From Paenibacillus alginolyticus DSM 5050 = NBRC 15375 (lineage in GTDB: Bacteria; Bacillota; Bacilli; Paenibacillales; NBRC-103111), in assembly GCF_000422905.1 (NCBI RefSeq), contig NZ_AUGY01000019.1:40353-104352 (forward strand): a stretch of DNA of 64,000 bases, in the 5' to 3' direction. Below the pieces are notes generated by a model. The model ran no database searches and was not told where the DNA came from. It saw only the letters and a list, made by a program, of their open reading frames with translations. The position numbers were made by a program, and so were the translations under genes. Positions 1 through 9,805 of this stretch are shown here, one piece after another (positions within the stretch are counted from its first letter, which is position 1; the number at the start of each line of letters is the position of its first letter).

Positions 1-97
1 GGTATCCAAGGAAACTGTTCAAAACAAGATTACTCCTGTTTTGACGACCAAAGATGGCGCGCAGACGACTGGTAAGAAGAAAGAAGAAAGTGCGTAA
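1..97 (+). CDS. C-terminal end of an unidentified protein (partial)
   Basis: An open frame enters from the left edge and stops with TAA at 95-97. The 31 visible residues are polar and end in a lysine/glutamate-rich tail (GKKKEESA), typical of a disordered C-terminus. No domain can be recognised. The codons look like those of the neighbouring genes and nothing else competes for this stretch. Its function cannot be told from this fragment. Confidence 0.5.
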   Translation, partial: VSKETVQNKITPVLTTKDGAQTTGKKKEESA

Positions 98-124
98 CCC
101 ATAATTTCACAAATTACACACAGC

Positions 125-158
125 CTCCAATCTGATTCCCTGCTAATGGGAATTGGAG
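125..158 (+). promoter_or_regulatory. Hairpin in the leader just upstream of ispG
   Basis: CTCCAA (125-130) plus TTCCC (136-140) pair with GGGAA (148-152) plus TTGGAG (153-158), leaving a 5-nt bulge and a 7-nt loop. The stem ends about 20 nt before the ispG SD. There is no U-run, so it does not look like a complete terminator. It could shape ispG translation or protect the 3' end of the upstream mRNA. Confidence 0.45.
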
Positions 159-194
159 CGGAGGATGTTTGGTGTCATGGGGAGAGAAACCATA

Positions 195-1292
195 ATGTTC
201 CATAGAAAAGATACGCGGGCCGTTCGTGTAGGCGATTTGACGATCGGTGGCAGTAATGAAGTCATCATGCAAAGCATGTGTACAACGAAGACCGCAGATG
301 TGAAGGCGACAGTAGCTGAAATTCTTCGTTTGGAAGAAGCAGGCTGCCAAATTGTTCGTGTCACTGTGAACAACAAGGAAGCCGCTGAGGCAATTAAAGA
401 AATCAAAAAACAAATTCATATTCCACTCGTTGCGGATATTCATTTTGACCACCGCTTAGCGCTCGCTGCTATTGAGAATGGCATTGATAAAGTGCGCATC
501 AATCCAGGCAATATCGGCCGTCGCGAGAAGGTAGAAGCGGTCGTTAAAGCTTGTAAAGAACGTGGCATCCCCATTCGTATTGGGGTTAATGCTGGCTCTC
601 TGGAGAATCATCTTCTCGAAAAATATGGCTACCCGACGCCTGAGGCGATGGTAGAAAGTGCCTTATTCCACATTAATATTCTGGAAGAGCTTGATTTCCA
701 TGATATTATCGTTTCACTCAAAGCTTCCGATGTTCCTATGGCGATTGCAGCCTATTCCCAAGCGGCTAAAGCATTCAACTACCCACTTCACCTCGGCATT
801 ACAGAGGCTGGAACGCTCTTTACTGGGGCTGTGAAGAGTGCGGCAGGTATCGGAACGCTCCTTAACATGGGACTCGGTAACACACTCCGTATCTCGCTTA
901 GCGCGGATCCTGTTGAAGAGATTAAAGTAGCTCGTGAGCTGCTCAAAACGTTCGGATTGATTACGAATGCTGCAACTCTCGTTTCCTGTCCTACTTGTGG
1001 CCGGTTAGATATTGATCTGTTTTCGATTGCTAACGAAGTCGAGGATTATATTGCTAAGATCAAAGTACCGATTAAGGTATCTGTCCTTGGCTGTGCCGTA
1101 AATGGTCCAGGTGAAGCTCGTGAAGCTGATATCGGCATCGCAGGCGCCCGCGGTGAAGGTATGTTGTTCCGATACGGAGAAATGATCCGTAAAGTGCCAG
1201 AAGCTGAATTGCTGGCTGAGCTCAAAAAAGAAATTGATATCATCGTTGATTCTTATGAAAAAACGGGTGTTATTCCAGGACGTAAGCACTAA
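195..1292 (+). CDS. ispG: 4-hydroxy-3-methylbut-2-en-1-yl diphosphate synthase (flavodoxin)
   Basis: IspG (GcpE) converts 2-C-methyl-D-erythritol 2,4-cyclodiphosphate to HMBPP, the penultimate step of the MEP isoprenoid pathway, using a [4Fe-4S] cluster in the cytosol. The N-terminal TIM-barrel is evident ([40 protein letters not shown]). The C-terminal cluster domain shows the ligands SCPTCGR and [10 protein letters not shown] chose ATG 195 ([13 protein letters not shown]) because GGGGAGAG lies 8 nt before it and it matches the family N-terminus; in-frame TTG 153, ATG 165 and ATG 177 would add up to 14 residues. The protein is 365 residues, normal for the short bacterial form. A strong terminator follows, so it seems to end its transcription unit. 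Confidence 0.96.
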   Translation: MFHRKDTRAVRVGDLTIGGSNEVIMQSMCTTKTADVKATVAEILRLEEAGCQIVRVTVNNKEAAEAIKEIKKQIHIPLVADIHFDHRLALAAIENGIDKVRINPGNIGRREKVEAVVKACKERGIPIRIGVNAGSLENHLLEKYGYPTPEAMVESALFHINILEELDFHDIIVSLKASDVPMAIAAYSQAAKAFNYPLHLGITEAGTLFTGAVKSAAGIGTLLNMGLGNTLRISLSADPVEEIKVARELLKTFGLITNAATLVSCPTCGRLDIDLFSIANEVEDYIAKIKVPIKVSVLGCAVNGPGEAREADIGIAGARGEGMLFRYGEMIRKVPEAELLAELKKEIDIIVDSYEKTGVIPGRKH

Positions 1293-1316
1293 TAGCCTAA
1301 ATGTTAATAAAGTAAG

Positions 1317-1360
1317 CCGTTAAAGATGCCTCGGGTGAGGTGCTTTTAACGGTTTTTTTT
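1317..1360 (+). terminator. Rho-independent terminator after ispG
   Basis: CCGTTAAA...TTTTAACGG closes a stem with an inner CCTC/GAGG helix and is followed by eight T. Confidence 0.9.
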
Positions 1361-1499
1361 GTGCAATCAGTTGGAGATCAGAGCCAATGAATCATTTCTC
1401 GCATATTTGTTGCGCAAGAGAAGCATAATGAGTAAAACTGGAAAGCTTGTTCATTTGAAGTAAGTTTTTCTAACGAATATATGCAAACAAGGAGATGCT

Positions 1500-2318
1500 A
1501 TGAATTTGCTAAGCAAGTATAAGACTGCTCGTCACATTACCCTTACGGTAATCGTAGGGATTTTTTTGCTTCTTTTACCCTTGCATACAGGTGCCTCAGA
1601 GGTGGCGATGCCTTCACAGCATGCGGCTGAGATCAAGACGAAGAAGGTGGCCATTGTCATTGATGACTTTGGCAATAATATGGACGGCACCAAAGAGATG
1701 CTGGATTTACCGATCCAATTCACTGTCGCTGTCATGCCCTTCCTGCCTTCTTCCAAGCAAGATGCGCAATTAGCGCACGATAAGGGGCATGAAGTCATTC
1801 TACACCTTCCTATGGAGCCTGTACGGGGCAAGAAGAGCTGGTTAGGTCCAGGAGCCATTACTACAGACTTGTCGAGTGATGAGATTCACAAAAGGATTGT
1901 AGCAGCTATCGATGATATTCCTTATGTAATAGGAATCAATAATCATATGGGCTCCAAAGCTACTGCGGATGAGAGAGTGATGAAAATTCTCATTGATATC
2001 TGCAAAGAGAAAAATCTCATTTTATTAGATAGCCGTACGACTCCAAAAAGCCTAATTGGCAAGCTTGCGGGGCAAAATGGAGTTCCATATTCTGAGAATC
2101 AATTGTTCTTCGATGATCTTTACACGTATAGTCACATCAGCAATCAAATGGTGAAGTTTAAAAAGTTAATCCATCAACGAGACGTGGTCATTGCGATCGG
2201 ACATGTGGGTCCCCCAGGGAAAAAAACAGCCCAAGTCATTAAAGAGGCTATTCCGATCATTCAAAAGGAAGCGACCTTTGTTCCGATTTCACAAACAATG
2301 AAGCTCAATCCTAATTAG
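1500..2318 (+). CDS. Divergent polysaccharide deacetylase family protein (YibQ/DUF610-like), exported
   Basis: The 272-residue protein starts at ATG 1500 behind AAGGAGATGCT. Residues 1-32 form a signal peptide or anchor (basic start, then a run of I/V/L, then HTGASE). The rest fits the divergent polysaccharide deacetylase family: VAIVIDDFGNN near the start of the domain, VAVMPFLPSS, EVILHLPMEP, INNHMGSKAT, LLDSRTTPKS and a late AIGHVGPPG. These contain the conserved Asp/His positions of NodB-like folds, but no activity is established for most members. It probably acts outside the membrane on an envelope glycan. It overlaps the convergent amidase gene by 8 bp with no terminator between them. 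A degenerate family 2 repeat-like sequence (around 1458-1480) lies upstream. Confidence 0.8.
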   Translation: MNLLSKYKTARHITLTVIVGIFLLLLPLHTGASEVAMPSQHAAEIKTKKVAIVIDDFGNNMDGTKEMLDLPIQFTVAVMPFLPSSKQDAQLAHDKGHEVILHLPMEPVRGKKSWLGPGAITTDLSSDEIHKRIVAAIDDIPYVIGINNHMGSKATADERVMKILIDICKEKNLILLDSRTTPKSLIGKLAGQNGVPYSENQLFFDDLYTYSHISNQMVKFKKLIHQRDVVIAIGHVGPPGKKTAQVIKEAIPIIQKEATFVPISQTMKLNPN

Positions 2319-2985
2319 GATGAATCATGGCAAAGTATTGGTCTATCGCTTGTGCAATCGCTTTTGCTAGCTTGGCTTGATGGTTAGAATCATTCAGAAG
2401 CTTGCGGTCTGCTTTATTTGAAATAAAGCCTAATTCAACGATAACTGCAGGGCATTTCGTGTGCTTCAGCACATAATACTTTTTACCAAGAACAGGAAGT
2501 TCATCGGTACCATAAAGATGATTCAGGGATTCTTGCAAAAGCCCCGCAAGCAAAATGCTGTCCGATTGATTTTGATAAATAACAAGTGGTCCTCTACGAT
2601 CAGATTTGCCTGACCAATTAATATGCATGCTTAGCATCATTTTGGGCTTAATGGTGTTGGCGAGTCCAGAACGCTGCGCTAAATCCTTACGGTGTCTGCT
2701 GCCGTACGACCACGTGTTATCTTCACTTAAAGCGTAGTCCTCCGTCCTGTTGATGATGACGCGGTAGCCCCGTTTCTTAAGCAACTTGTATGTTTTTTTG
2801 GATATGGATAAATTCATATCTTTTTCTAAATATTTACCGTGCAAAGCACCGCTATCTATGCCCCCATGCCCAACGTCGATGATGATATCAGCATTAGGCA
2901 GAAGGGGATCATTGGCCAAAGCGTATGCATCAGATGTCTTACACAGACAAAGGAAAAGTAACAGAATCATCAAGCTTTGCTTCAT
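2311..2985 (-). CDS. N-acetylmuramoyl-L-alanine amidase (Amidase_3, CwlD-like), secreted
   Basis: A zinc-dependent amidase that cuts the bond between N-acetylmuramic acid and L-alanine in peptidoglycan. Residues 1-24 are a signal peptide (MKQSLMILLLFLCLCKTSDA). The Amidase_3 domain then fills the protein: IIDVGHGGIDSGA carries the first zinc His, followed by LEKDMNL with the Glu, MLSMHINW with the second His and VIVELGFISN with the catalytic Glu. At 224 residues, a single catalytic domain and no binding repeats, it resembles CwlD-type spore-cortex amidases, though that assignment is a guess. The start is set by AAAGGATG upstream. It is transcribed against its neighbours and its stop lies inside the 3' end of the deacetylase-like gene. 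Confidence 0.88.
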   Translation of the reverse strand: MKQSLMILLLFLCLCKTSDAYALANDPLLPNADIIIDVGHGGIDSGALHGKYLEKDMNLSISKKTYKLLKKRGYRVIINRTEDYALSEDNTWSYGSRHRKDLAQRSGLANTIKPKMMLSMHINWSGKSDRRGPLVIYQNQSDSILLAGLLQESLNHLYGTDELPVLGKKYYVLKHTKCPAVIVELGFISNKADRKLLNDSNHQAKLAKAIAQAIDQYFAMIHPN

Positions 2986-3167
2986 GGGAACCCATCCTTT
3001 TTACATGAATATCTACTCTTATCCTTCTTCTGTACGAGGGTTGTCATTCACCATGCAAAAGTTTGCATGAATTGGATTAACCTTCTTTTACACGGGAATA
3101 ATGGAAGCTATGACAAATAAGATGAGTATTCTTCTACGACAACAGATTTGCCAAAGCTCAGCTTACG

Positions 3168-3205
3168 CTTACGAAGACAGTTTTCTAGCGAAAACTCTAA
3201 GGAGG
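3168..3205 (+). repeat. Family 2 hairpin-SD repeat upstream of lonB
   Basis: CTTACGAAGACAG is followed by the perfect stem AGTTTTC-TAGC-GAAAACT (3179-3196), and only CTA separates it from the SD AGGAGG. Copies with the same layout precede safA and ruvB. Confidence 0.8.
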
Positions 3206-3214
3206 TTACGACAA

Positions 3215-4933
3215 ATGAGTTTAAGTATTATTCTGATGGTAATTCAAGTTTTCTTTGCCGTTGTGATTGGGTTGTATTTCTGGAATTTGCTGCGTAATCA
3301 ACAGACGAACCGGTCTGCTGTCGATAGAGAGTCCAGGAAAGAATTGGAGAAATTAAGAAAGCTGAGATCCATTTCGCTAACAAAACCGCTTTCAGAAAAA
3401 ACAAGACCGTCTTCCATGCAGGATATCGTTGGCCAGATTGAAGGATTGAAAGCCCTAAAAGCGGCATTATGCGGTCCCAATCCGCAGCATGTTATTATTT
3501 ATGGCCCGCCTGGGGTTGGTAAAACGGCTGCTGCTCGTGTTGTTTTAGAAGAAGCTAAGAAAAATCAAGAGTCGCCCTTCCGGCCGGACTCTAAATTTAC
3601 AGAAATCGATGCCACAACAGCACGTTTTGATGAAAGAGGTATTGCCGATCCGTTGATTGGTTCTGTTCATGATCCTATTTATCAAGGTGCGGGTGCAATG
3701 GGGGTTGCGGGGATTCCACAGCCTAAGCCAGGTGCGGTAACGAAGGCGCATGGCGGTATTTTATTTATCGATGAGATCGGTGAATTGCACCCCACTCAAA
3801 TGAACAAATTATTAAAGGTACTGGAAGATCGTAAAGTATTTCTGGAGAGCGCGTATTATAGCTCCGAGGATACGAATATTCCAGGCTATATTCATGATAT
3901 ATTTCAAAATGGTTTGCCTGCTGATTTCCGTTTGGTAGGGGCTACGACGAGGACGCCTAGTGAGATCCCTCCTGCAATTCGTTCGCGCTGCTTGGAGATT
4001 TATTTCCGTCCTCTTTTACCGGATGAGGTGGGAGAAATTGCACGGAAAGCCCTTGATAAAATTAGCTTCAAGAAATGTGAGGCTGCTGTTCAAGTTGTAA
4101 TGAAATATGCAACCAACGGGAGAGAGGCTGTGAATGTGATTCAGCTTGCCGCGGGTATTGCCTTAACGGATAAGCGTGATGAGATCACCGCTGCCGACAT
4201 TGAGTGGGTGGTCAACTCCTCACAAATTCCACCTAGACCAGAGCGGAAAATACCAGCACAACCGCAAATTGGTTTCGTAAATGGATTAGCTGTGTATGGT
4301 CCTAACTTGGGTACATTACTTGAGATCGAAGTGACCGCGATACCTATTGCCGCTGCGGGCACTGGGAAGTTTAACATTACAGGTGTTGTAGATGAAGAGG
4401 AAATGGGAGGAGGCTCTCGAACCATTCGCAGAAAGAGTATGGCGCGCGGATCGGTGGAAAATGTCTTGACAGTCCTTCGCAAACTCGGATTTAATACGTC
4501 AGATTACGATCTGCATATTAATTTCCCTGGCGGAGTGCCGATCGATGGCCCTTCTGCAGGCATTTCCATGGCGACAGCTATTGCATCTGCCATACATAAA
4601 ATACCTGTGGATAATAAACTGGCAATGACGGGGGAAATGAGTATCCATGGTAAAGTTAAACCCGTTGGCGGCGTTGTAGCGAAGGTGGAAGCTGCATTCC
4701 AAGCGGGAGCTACCAAAGTCATTATCCCTAAAGAAAACTGGCAAGAAATGTTCGCTAATTTGCCGGGGGTAGAGGTGATTGCTGCTGACTCGATCGAAGA
4801 AGTGCTTGAAGTTGCCCTAGGCTTAGAGCTTCATGATAATGTGATTCACTTGCCTTTTACTTCGGAAAGGACGATTCCGGCTTCATCGTTACCCATTTTA
4901 CATGCAAATTCCCAACATACAATTGACTCTTAA
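3215..4933 (+). CDS. lonB: ATP-dependent protease LonB (sporulation-type Lon)
   Basis: LonB is the membrane-anchored Lon relative of spore formers, known in B. subtilis as a forespore protease. ATG 3215 is chosen for AAGGAGG 9 nt upstream, giving 572 residues (B. subtilis LonB is about 550); an in-frame ATG at 3101 would run back through the repeat. Residues 1-28 are one membrane segment (SIILMVIQVFFAVVIGLYFW). An AAA+ domain follows: Walker [11 protein letters not shown], Walker B ILFIDEIGEL, sensor GATTRTPSE. The C-terminal Lon protease domain has the catalytic Ser in GPSAGISMA and the Lys in the GGVVAKVEAA segment. The classical Lon N-terminal substrate domain is missing, as expected for LonB. 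lon lies just downstream, as in B. subtilis. Confidence 0.95.
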   Translation: MSLSIILMVIQVFFAVVIGLYFWNLLRNQQTNRSAVDRESRKELEKLRKLRSISLTKPLSEKTRPSSMQDIVGQIEGLKALKAALCGPNPQHVIIYGPPGVGKTAAARVVLEEAKKNQESPFRPDSKFTEIDATTARFDERGIADPLIGSVHDPIYQGAGAMGVAGIPQPKPGAVTKAHGGILFIDEIGELHPTQMNKLLKVLEDRKVFLESAYYSSEDTNIPGYIHDIFQNGLPADFRLVGATTRTPSEIPPAIRSRCLEIYFRPLLPDEVGEIARKALDKISFKKCEAAVQVVMKYATNGREAVNVIQLAAGIALTDKRDEITAADIEWVVNSSQIPPRPERKIPAQPQIGFVNGLAVYGPNLGTLLEIEVTAIPIAAAGTGKFNITGVVDEEEMGGGSRTIRRKSMARGSVENVLTVLRKLGFNTSDYDLHINFPGGVPIDGPSAGISMATAIASAIHKIPVDNKLAMTGEMSIHGKVKPVGGVVAKVEAAFQAGATKVIIPKENWQEMFANLPGVEVIAADSIEEVLEVALGLELHDNVIHLPFTSERTIPASSLPILHANSQHTIDS

Positions 4934-5043
4934 ATCAGAGGGACGGAAACCTCACATGACGAGTCAGGGTGCTAGTTGGTGTTTTGTTTGCAGTTTTGAT
5001 AAAATGTAAAGGGCAACGAAGGTATAGAAATATGTTCCAACGC

Positions 5044-5152
5044 GGAGAGACTTTGAACTCCGTTCAAAGATCCAAAACTGAGAGACTTTGAGCTCTGCTC
5101 AAAGATCCCAAGCGTAGAGACTTTGAACTTCAAAGATCCATATATTAGGAGG
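5044..5152 (+). repeat. Three family 1 palindromic repeats upstream of lon
   Basis: Copies lie at 5044-5073 (stem CTTTGAAC/GTTCAAAG), 5080-5109 (CTTTGAGC/GCTCAAAG) and 5115-5152 (shortened CTTTGAA/TTCAAAG). Each begins with a (G)GAGAGA-like box and ends with GATCC. The last copy runs into ATATATTAGGAGG, whose AGGAGG is the SD of lon. The stem bases change together between copies. Confidence 0.9.
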
Positions 5153-5160
5153 TGCAGAGG

Positions 5161-7506
5161 ATGGGACCCGGAAAAATCAAGGTGCGCAGATTGCCGCTAT
5201 TGCCTCTAAGGGGACTGCTGGTTTATCCGAGCATGGTTCTACATCTGGATGTAGGGCGAGAAAAGTCGGTTAAAGCACTCGAGCGGGCAATGGTGGATGA
5301 CAGCATGATTCTCCTCTGCTCTCAATCAGAGATCAACATAGAAGAACCTGCCAAAGAGGATATTTATCGCATCGGGACGATTGCTAAGGTAAGGCAAATG
5401 CTGAAACTGCCGAATGGAACGATTCGTGTCTTGGTAGAAGGTGTTTTGCGTGCTGAGATTGTTGAATACCTCGTGAATGATGAATATTATGAAGTCACGG
5501 CTAAGGAATTACCGGAGCAAGAAATCACCGATCCTGAGATCGATGCGCTCATGCGAAGCGTACTAAGCCAATTCGAGCATTACATTAATTTGTCGAAAAA
5601 GGTTACACCAGAAACACTTGCTGCTGTCTCGGACATTGATGAGCCAGGCCGTTTAGCAGATGTCATATGCAGCCACTTATCGCTCAAAATTAAGGATAAG
5701 CAAGAGATTCTGGAGACTGTAGATGTACGCGAGCGTCTCGAGAAAATGCTCAATATCTTGAATAATGAGCGGGAAGTGCTTGAACTCGAACGTAAAATTA
5801 GCCAGCGTGTTAAGAAACAAATGGAAAAAACGCAGAAGGAATACTACCTTCGCGAGCAAATGAAAGCCATCCAGAAGGAACTTGGCGATAAGGAAGGCCG
5901 CGCTGGCGAAGTGGATGATCTACGCAACCAGTTGGCAGAAGCCGAATTGCCGGAGAAAGTCCGCGAGAAGGTTGAGAAGGAAATCGACCGTCTTGAGAAG
6001 ATGCCAGCGACTTCTGCCGAGGGAGGCGTCATCCGCAACTATATTGATTGGCTGCTGGGACTGCCTTGGTCCAAAAATACCGAAGATGACTTGGATCTAG
6101 ATAAGGCTGAGGAAATCTTGAATGAGGATCACTTCGGACTTGATAAGCCAAAGGAGCGCGTACTCGAGTACCTAGCGGTACAGAAGCTTGTTAAGAAGCT
6201 GAAAGGACCTATCCTTTGTTTAGTTGGCCCTCCGGGCGTTGGGAAAACTTCCATTGCTCGATCGATTGCTAGATCCATGGGAAGACAGTTCATCCGTATC
6301 TCGCTTGGCGGGGTTAGAGATGAGGCTGAGATTCGCGGTCATCGCCGTACGTATGTTGGGGCTATGCCGGGACGGATCATCCAAGGGATGAAGAACGCTG
6401 GAACGAATAATCCTGTTTTCTTGCTTGATGAAATTGATAAAATGGCAATGGATTTCCGCGGCGATCCGGCTTCGGCATTGCTTGAAGTACTTGATCCCGA
6501 GCAGAATAGCACTTTTAGTGATCATTTCATTGAAGTTCCGTTTGACTTGTCCAATGTCATGTTCGTGACAACGGCGAATGCTGTTCACAATATTCCTCGC
6601 CCTTTGTTAGACCGGATGGAGGTTCTCTACATTCCTGGCTACACAGAGATTGAGAAGCTTCAAATTGCGAAAAAGTATTTGCTGCCTAAGCAGAAGCGTG
6701 AGCACGGTCTAGAAGAAGATCAACTTGTAGTGGATGAAGCTGCCTTAATGAAAATCGTACGTGAATATACGCGTGAAGCGGGCGTTCGTAATTTAGAGCA
6801 GCAGGTCGCAGGCATGAATCGCAAAGCAGCCAAAAAAATCGTATCTAATCCAACTACACCGGTACATGTAACGGAAGAAAACTTGAAGGACTATCTAGGA
6901 CCCATCAAGTTCCGCTATAATGTAGCTGAAGAGAAAGATCAAATAGGTGCTGTAACAGGCCTTGCTTGGACGGAGGTTGGCGGGGATACCTTAGTCATTG
7001 AGGTCACCGTTATGCCAGGAACAGGCAAGTTGACTTTGACGGGTAAACTCGGCGATGTAATGAAGGAATCAGCGCAAGCTGCTTTCAGTTATACACGCTC
7101 GCGGGCTGATGTGCTTGGCATCGCACCTGACTTTCATGAGAAGAACGATATCCATATTCACATTCCTGAGGGCGCTATTCCAAAGGATGGCCCATCTGCA
7201 GGAATTACAATGGCAACAGCATTGATTTCGGCATTGACGAATATTCCTGTTTCTCGTGTGGTTGCTATGACAGGTGAAATCACATTGCGCGGCCGAGTAC
7301 TGCCAATCGGTGGACTCAAGGAAAAGGCGCTCGCGGCACACCGAGCTGGTATACGTACCATCCTGCTGCCTCAGGATAATGAAAAAGACATCATCGAAAT
7401 TCCAGAAAGTGTCCGCGCCGAGATGACCTTCATTCCAGTCAGCCATATGGATCAAGTGCTTGAACATGCGCTTGTCAAAAATAAGCCTCCCGTGCAAGTC
7501 GGATAA
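5161..7506 (+). CDS. lon: ATP-dependent Lon protease (LonA)
   Basis: Lon is the cytosolic hexameric AAA+ serine protease that degrades misfolded and regulatory proteins. ATG 5161 sits 8 nt after AGGAGG; GTG 5152 is in frame but would lie inside the SD. The 781 residues show the full order: N-terminal substrate domain ([13 protein letters not shown]) to about residue 205, a helical coiled region to about 310, AAA+ with Walker [12 protein letters not shown] and Walker [11 protein letters not shown], and the protease domain with Ser in [11 protein letters not shown] and Lys in [14 protein letters not shown]. engB follows after 23 nt, a conserved pairing. I see no clear CtsR box or CIRCE element upstream; the leader instead carries three family 1 hairpins. 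Confidence 0.97.
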   Translation: MGPGKIKVRRLPLLPLRGLLVYPSMVLHLDVGREKSVKALERAMVDDSMILLCSQSEINIEEPAKEDIYRIGTIAKVRQMLKLPNGTIRVLVEGVLRAEIVEYLVNDEYYEVTAKELPEQEITDPEIDALMRSVLSQFEHYINLSKKVTPETLAAVSDIDEPGRLADVICSHLSLKIKDKQEILETVDVRERLEKMLNILNNEREVLELERKISQRVKKQMEKTQKEYYLREQMKAIQKELGDKEGRAGEVDDLRNQLAEAELPEKVREKVEKEIDRLEKMPATSAEGGVIRNYIDWLLGLPWSKNTEDDLDLDKAEEILNEDHFGLDKPKERVLEYLAVQKLVKKLKGPILCLVGPPGVGKTSIARSIARSMGRQFIRISLGGVRDEAEIRGHRRTYVGAMPGRIIQGMKNAGTNNPVFLLDEIDKMAMDFRGDPASALLEVLDPEQNSTFSDHFIEVPFDLSNVMFVTTANAVHNIPRPLLDRMEVLYIPGYTEIEKLQIAKKYLLPKQKREHGLEEDQLVVDEAALMKIVREYTREAGVRNLEQQVAGMNRKAAKKIVSNPTTPVHVTEENLKDYLGPIKFRYNVAEEKDQIGAVTGLAWTEVGGDTLVIEVTVMPGTGKLTLTGKLGDVMKESAQAAFSYTRSRADVLGIAPDFHEKNDIHIHIPEGAIPKDGPSAGITMATALISALTNIPVSRVVAMTGEITLRGRVLPIGGLKEKALAAHRAGIRTILLPQDNEKDIIEIPESVRAEMTFIPVSHMDQVLEHALVKNKPPVQVG

Positions 7507-7529
7507 CGATAGAAAGTAGTTGAACATCC

Positions 7530-8189
7530 ATGAAAGTCAATCAAGCTGAGTTTATTATCAGTGCGGTTGGACCTAGCCAATATCCAGAGGATGCCTTGCC
7601 AGAGATTGCTCTGGCAGGGCGTTCTAATGTCGGGAAATCTTCGCTCATTAACTGTATGATCTCCCGCAAAAATTTGGCTAGAACCAGCTCACAGCCCGGC
7701 AAAACCCAAACGCTTAACTATTATAAAATCAACCAGGACTTATATTTCGTAGATCTTCCAGGTTATGGCTACGCCAAAGTTTCCAAAACGAAACGGGAGC
7801 AGTGGGGAAAATTCATTGAGAGCTACTTAATGAATCGAGAAACACTGCGCCTTGTTATGCAATTAGTTGATTTGCGGCATCCTCCGTCCAAAGATGATCA
7901 AGCCATGTACGAGTGGCTAAGACATAATGATGTGCCTGTCATCGTCATCGCGACTAAGGCCGATAAGATCCCGAAAAGCAGATGGCCTAAGCACATCAAA
8001 ATTGTCCGAGAAACACTGGGGATGGATAAAGGTGTCCAACCGTTGATGTTTTCCTCGGAGCTTGGGCTCGGCAAGGACGAGCTTTGGGGGATTCTAGAGC
8101 AAGCCATTGCTTATGGAGAGCCAGAGCCTGAAGAAGCAAATGAACTGGTGATTGAGAAAGTACAAGATAAAGAACAAGAACCGTCCTGA
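7530..8189 (+). CDS. engB: Ribosome biogenesis GTPase EngB (YsxC/YihA)
   Basis: An essential GTPase needed for late assembly of the 50S subunit. G motifs are in order: G1 GRSNVGKSS, a switch I region around KTQTLNYY, G3 DLPGYGYA, G4 TKAD and G5 near MFSSE. The 219 residues exceed the usual ~195 because of an acidic tail ([19 protein letters not shown]). ATG 7530 has only a weak SD, so translation may depend on lon just upstream. A terminator overlaps the stop codon, making this the last gene of the lon-engB unit. Confidence 0.95.
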   Translation: MKVNQAEFIISAVGPSQYPEDALPEIALAGRSNVGKSSLINCMISRKNLARTSSQPGKTQTLNYYKINQDLYFVDLPGYGYAKVSKTKREQWGKFIESYLMNRETLRLVMQLVDLRHPPSKDDQAMYEWLRHNDVPVIVIATKADKIPKSRWPKHIKIVRETLGMDKGVQPLMFSSELGLGKDELWGILEQAIAYGEPEPEEANELVIEKVQDKEQEPS

Positions 8190-8207
8190 TTCATAGGGCG
8201 GTTTTTT
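8179..8207 (+). terminator. Terminator overlapping the engB stop
   Basis: AACCGTCC pairs with GGGCGGTT (G-U allowed), followed by T6. The left arm lies inside the last engB codons. Confidence 0.85.
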
Positions 8208-8433
8208 GTGTAAGGATAAGAAGGACGTCAAAAGACAGAGAAAATCAAGAAGAAGTATACGGGAAAGCGAGGTTTACTGGGGAAAATTTGCTGGCATTCC
8301 GTAATTCCTTGGTTTTTTCAGAATATTTGGCTGATTATAATGAATTGCACGCAGGAATATTAGAGACGCATGTAGTATAATAATAAACAAGGTAATAGTT
8401 AATGGCTTGAAAACAAAGAATCGAGGGATTTTT

Positions 8434-9021
8434 ATGGCACAAAGGTTAGCGACTGAATATGTCAAAACCTGCCTCCAGTTAACAGAAGCCGAGATGTTCA
8501 GGTTTTTTCAAATGTTTGTGGATCATCAAGTGACATTGCAAGTGAAGGTCTTGGAAAATGGCAACCAAGAGGTTGTTTTTCAAGATGGAGCAGGTCAGGA
8601 AATCGTCCTTTCATTTGAGAAGAAATCGGGCCTATATGAATGCACAGGATCCTGCAGATTAAGTAACACATTACTGGCTAATTTGATGCGTAAAGCGGTG
8701 TCAGAGTTTAAAGGAAGCGCAAAAGTAAATCGGATTTACCCTAGTTATACTATGGTTTACTACTATGAGCGTGGGACCGTCGTTAAAATCGAGGAAGTCA
8801 AAGGGCAATTGTTGACCGTTATCTATGAGTACAAAGACACCATTGGTCTCATGCAGCAAATGTTTCAAAAGAGAGAAGTCGAGCAAGAGATTGAAATGAT
8901 CTACGATCAAATTAACCATCTTCTTGATTTGCGTAATATGCTGCAGGAACAGGAAGAACATCAGCAGATCGACACTCGCCTCAATGAGCTAACGCATCGT
9001 TTGTTTATATTGGAGGCTTAA
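8434..9021 (+). CDS. Conserved hypothetical protein
   Basis: The 195-residue soluble protein starts at ATG 8434 behind GAGGG (an in-frame TTG 8407 lacks an SD). I do not recognise a defined domain. The N-terminal half looks like a compact alpha/beta domain (VTLQVKVLENGNQEVVFQ, then a CTGSC motif). The C-terminal 60 residues are a charged helix (KREVEQEIEMIYDQINHLL onward) likely to form a coiled coil. It has its own -10-like TATAAT near 8376 and its own terminator, so it is monocistronic. It has no signal peptide or membrane segment. Confidence 0.75.
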   Translation: MAQRLATEYVKTCLQLTEAEMFRFFQMFVDHQVTLQVKVLENGNQEVVFQDGAGQEIVLSFEKKSGLYECTGSCRLSNTLLANLMRKAVSEFKGSAKVNRIYPSYTMVYYYERGTVVKIEEVKGQLLTVIYEYKDTIGLMQQMFQKREVEQEIEMIYDQINHLLDLRNMLQEQEEHQQIDTRLNELTHRLFILEA

Positions 9022-9044
9022 CTACACATATACCCAATTACAAT

Positions 9045-9067
9045 AGACCCTTTTTAGGGTCTTTTTT
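9045..9067 (+). terminator. Rho-independent terminator
   Basis: AGACCC-TTTTT-AGGGTCT followed by T6. Confidence 0.9.
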
Positions 9068-9144
9068 GTTTTCCGTCACTTGGCAAAAAAAACTATTGCA
9101 TTTCTCGTCGATAGATGTTATTTTTATTCTCGTTGAAACAATAT

Positions 9145-9218
9145 AGGAACCAGGATTCACTCAGGACATTGAATGTTGCGAGAGATTATACCCTCGGGAA
9201 GTGAATGACGTAGGTCCT
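9145..9218 (+). promoter_or_regulatory. Predicted structured leader upstream of speD
   Basis: Nested complementary segments: AGGAACC (9145-9151) with GGTCCT (9213-9218, one bulged A), ATTCACT (9155-9161) with AGTGAAT (9200-9206), and an inner GCGAG/CTCG pair around 9178-9196. A run of seven T follows about 11 nt later. This is more structure than expected by chance in a short leader, but it matches no riboswitch I know. Confidence 0.4.
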
Positions 9219-9271
9219 AGCGGATGAAATTTTTTTCAGACATTTTATTCCTAGGAAGGGGGAACCGAAAG

Positions 9272-9679
9272 ATGGAAACAGAATACTCAACTTTCGGAAG
9301 ACACGTTGCTGTAGATACTTGGGGGGTAGATTTCGAACTTCTGAACAATGCAGATTGGCTGCAGGCTCAGATGGTAGAAGCTGCCGAGGTATGCGGAGCA
9401 ACCGTATTATCTGTACAATCCAAGCAATTTGAACCACAAGGAGCAACTGTACTTGTTATGTTGTCCGAGAGTCATCTCTCCATTCATACTTATCCTGAGA
9501 GAGGTTTTGCCGCGCTTGATTGTTATACTTGCGGTGATACAGTGGACCCTCAATTAGCAATTGACTTTATGGTATCCGTATTGAAACCAGAAACATTCTA
9601 TGCGAAGAAATTAGTTCGCGGAATGGGTGAACTGCAAGTAGAAACTCCTGAAATAAAGCAAGCAGAGCTTGTTAAATAA
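9272..9679 (+). CDS. speD: S-adenosylmethionine decarboxylase proenzyme (prokaryotic type)
   Basis: Makes decarboxylated SAM, the aminopropyl donor for spermidine. The proenzyme cuts itself between Glu and Ser in the segment LSESHLSIHTYPE to create the pyruvoyl group; the following His and the later Cys of CYTCG match the processing and catalytic residues of the short bacterial class. ATG 9272 (METEYSTFGRHV) has AGGAAGGGGG upstream; the open frame extends 16 codons further without an SD. At 135 residues it is close to the ~125 of the family. A terminator follows. No spermidine synthase lies next to it. Confidence 0.95.
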   Translation: METEYSTFGRHVAVDTWGVDFELLNNADWLQAQMVEAAEVCGATVLSVQSKQFEPQGATVLVMLSESHLSIHTYPERGFAALDCYTCGDTVDPQLAIDFMVSVLKPETFYAKKLVRGMGELQVETPEIKQAELVK

Positions 9680-9705
9680 GAATCTGCGCATAACAATAAC
9701 GATAG

Positions 9706-9734
9706 CCACGGAGAGATCCGTGGTTATTTGTTTG
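9706..9734 (+). terminator. Terminator after speD
   Basis: CCACGGA-GAGA-TCCGTGG followed by a T-rich tract (TTATTTGTTTG). Confidence 0.8.
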
Positions 9735-9805
9735 TCCAGATACCCATACAATGTTATTGCGACATATGTCCAAACATGAAGCTAACATGAACTGGGGGAA
9801 CGGAT

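Noticed and set aside
4934..5160. CtsR or CIRCE heat-shock operator before lon
   Set aside because: No GGTCAAA direct repeat or TTAGCACTC inverted repeat is present; the leader is filled by family 1 hairpins. A weak TTGGTG-18-TAAAAT promoter is possible but unconvincing.
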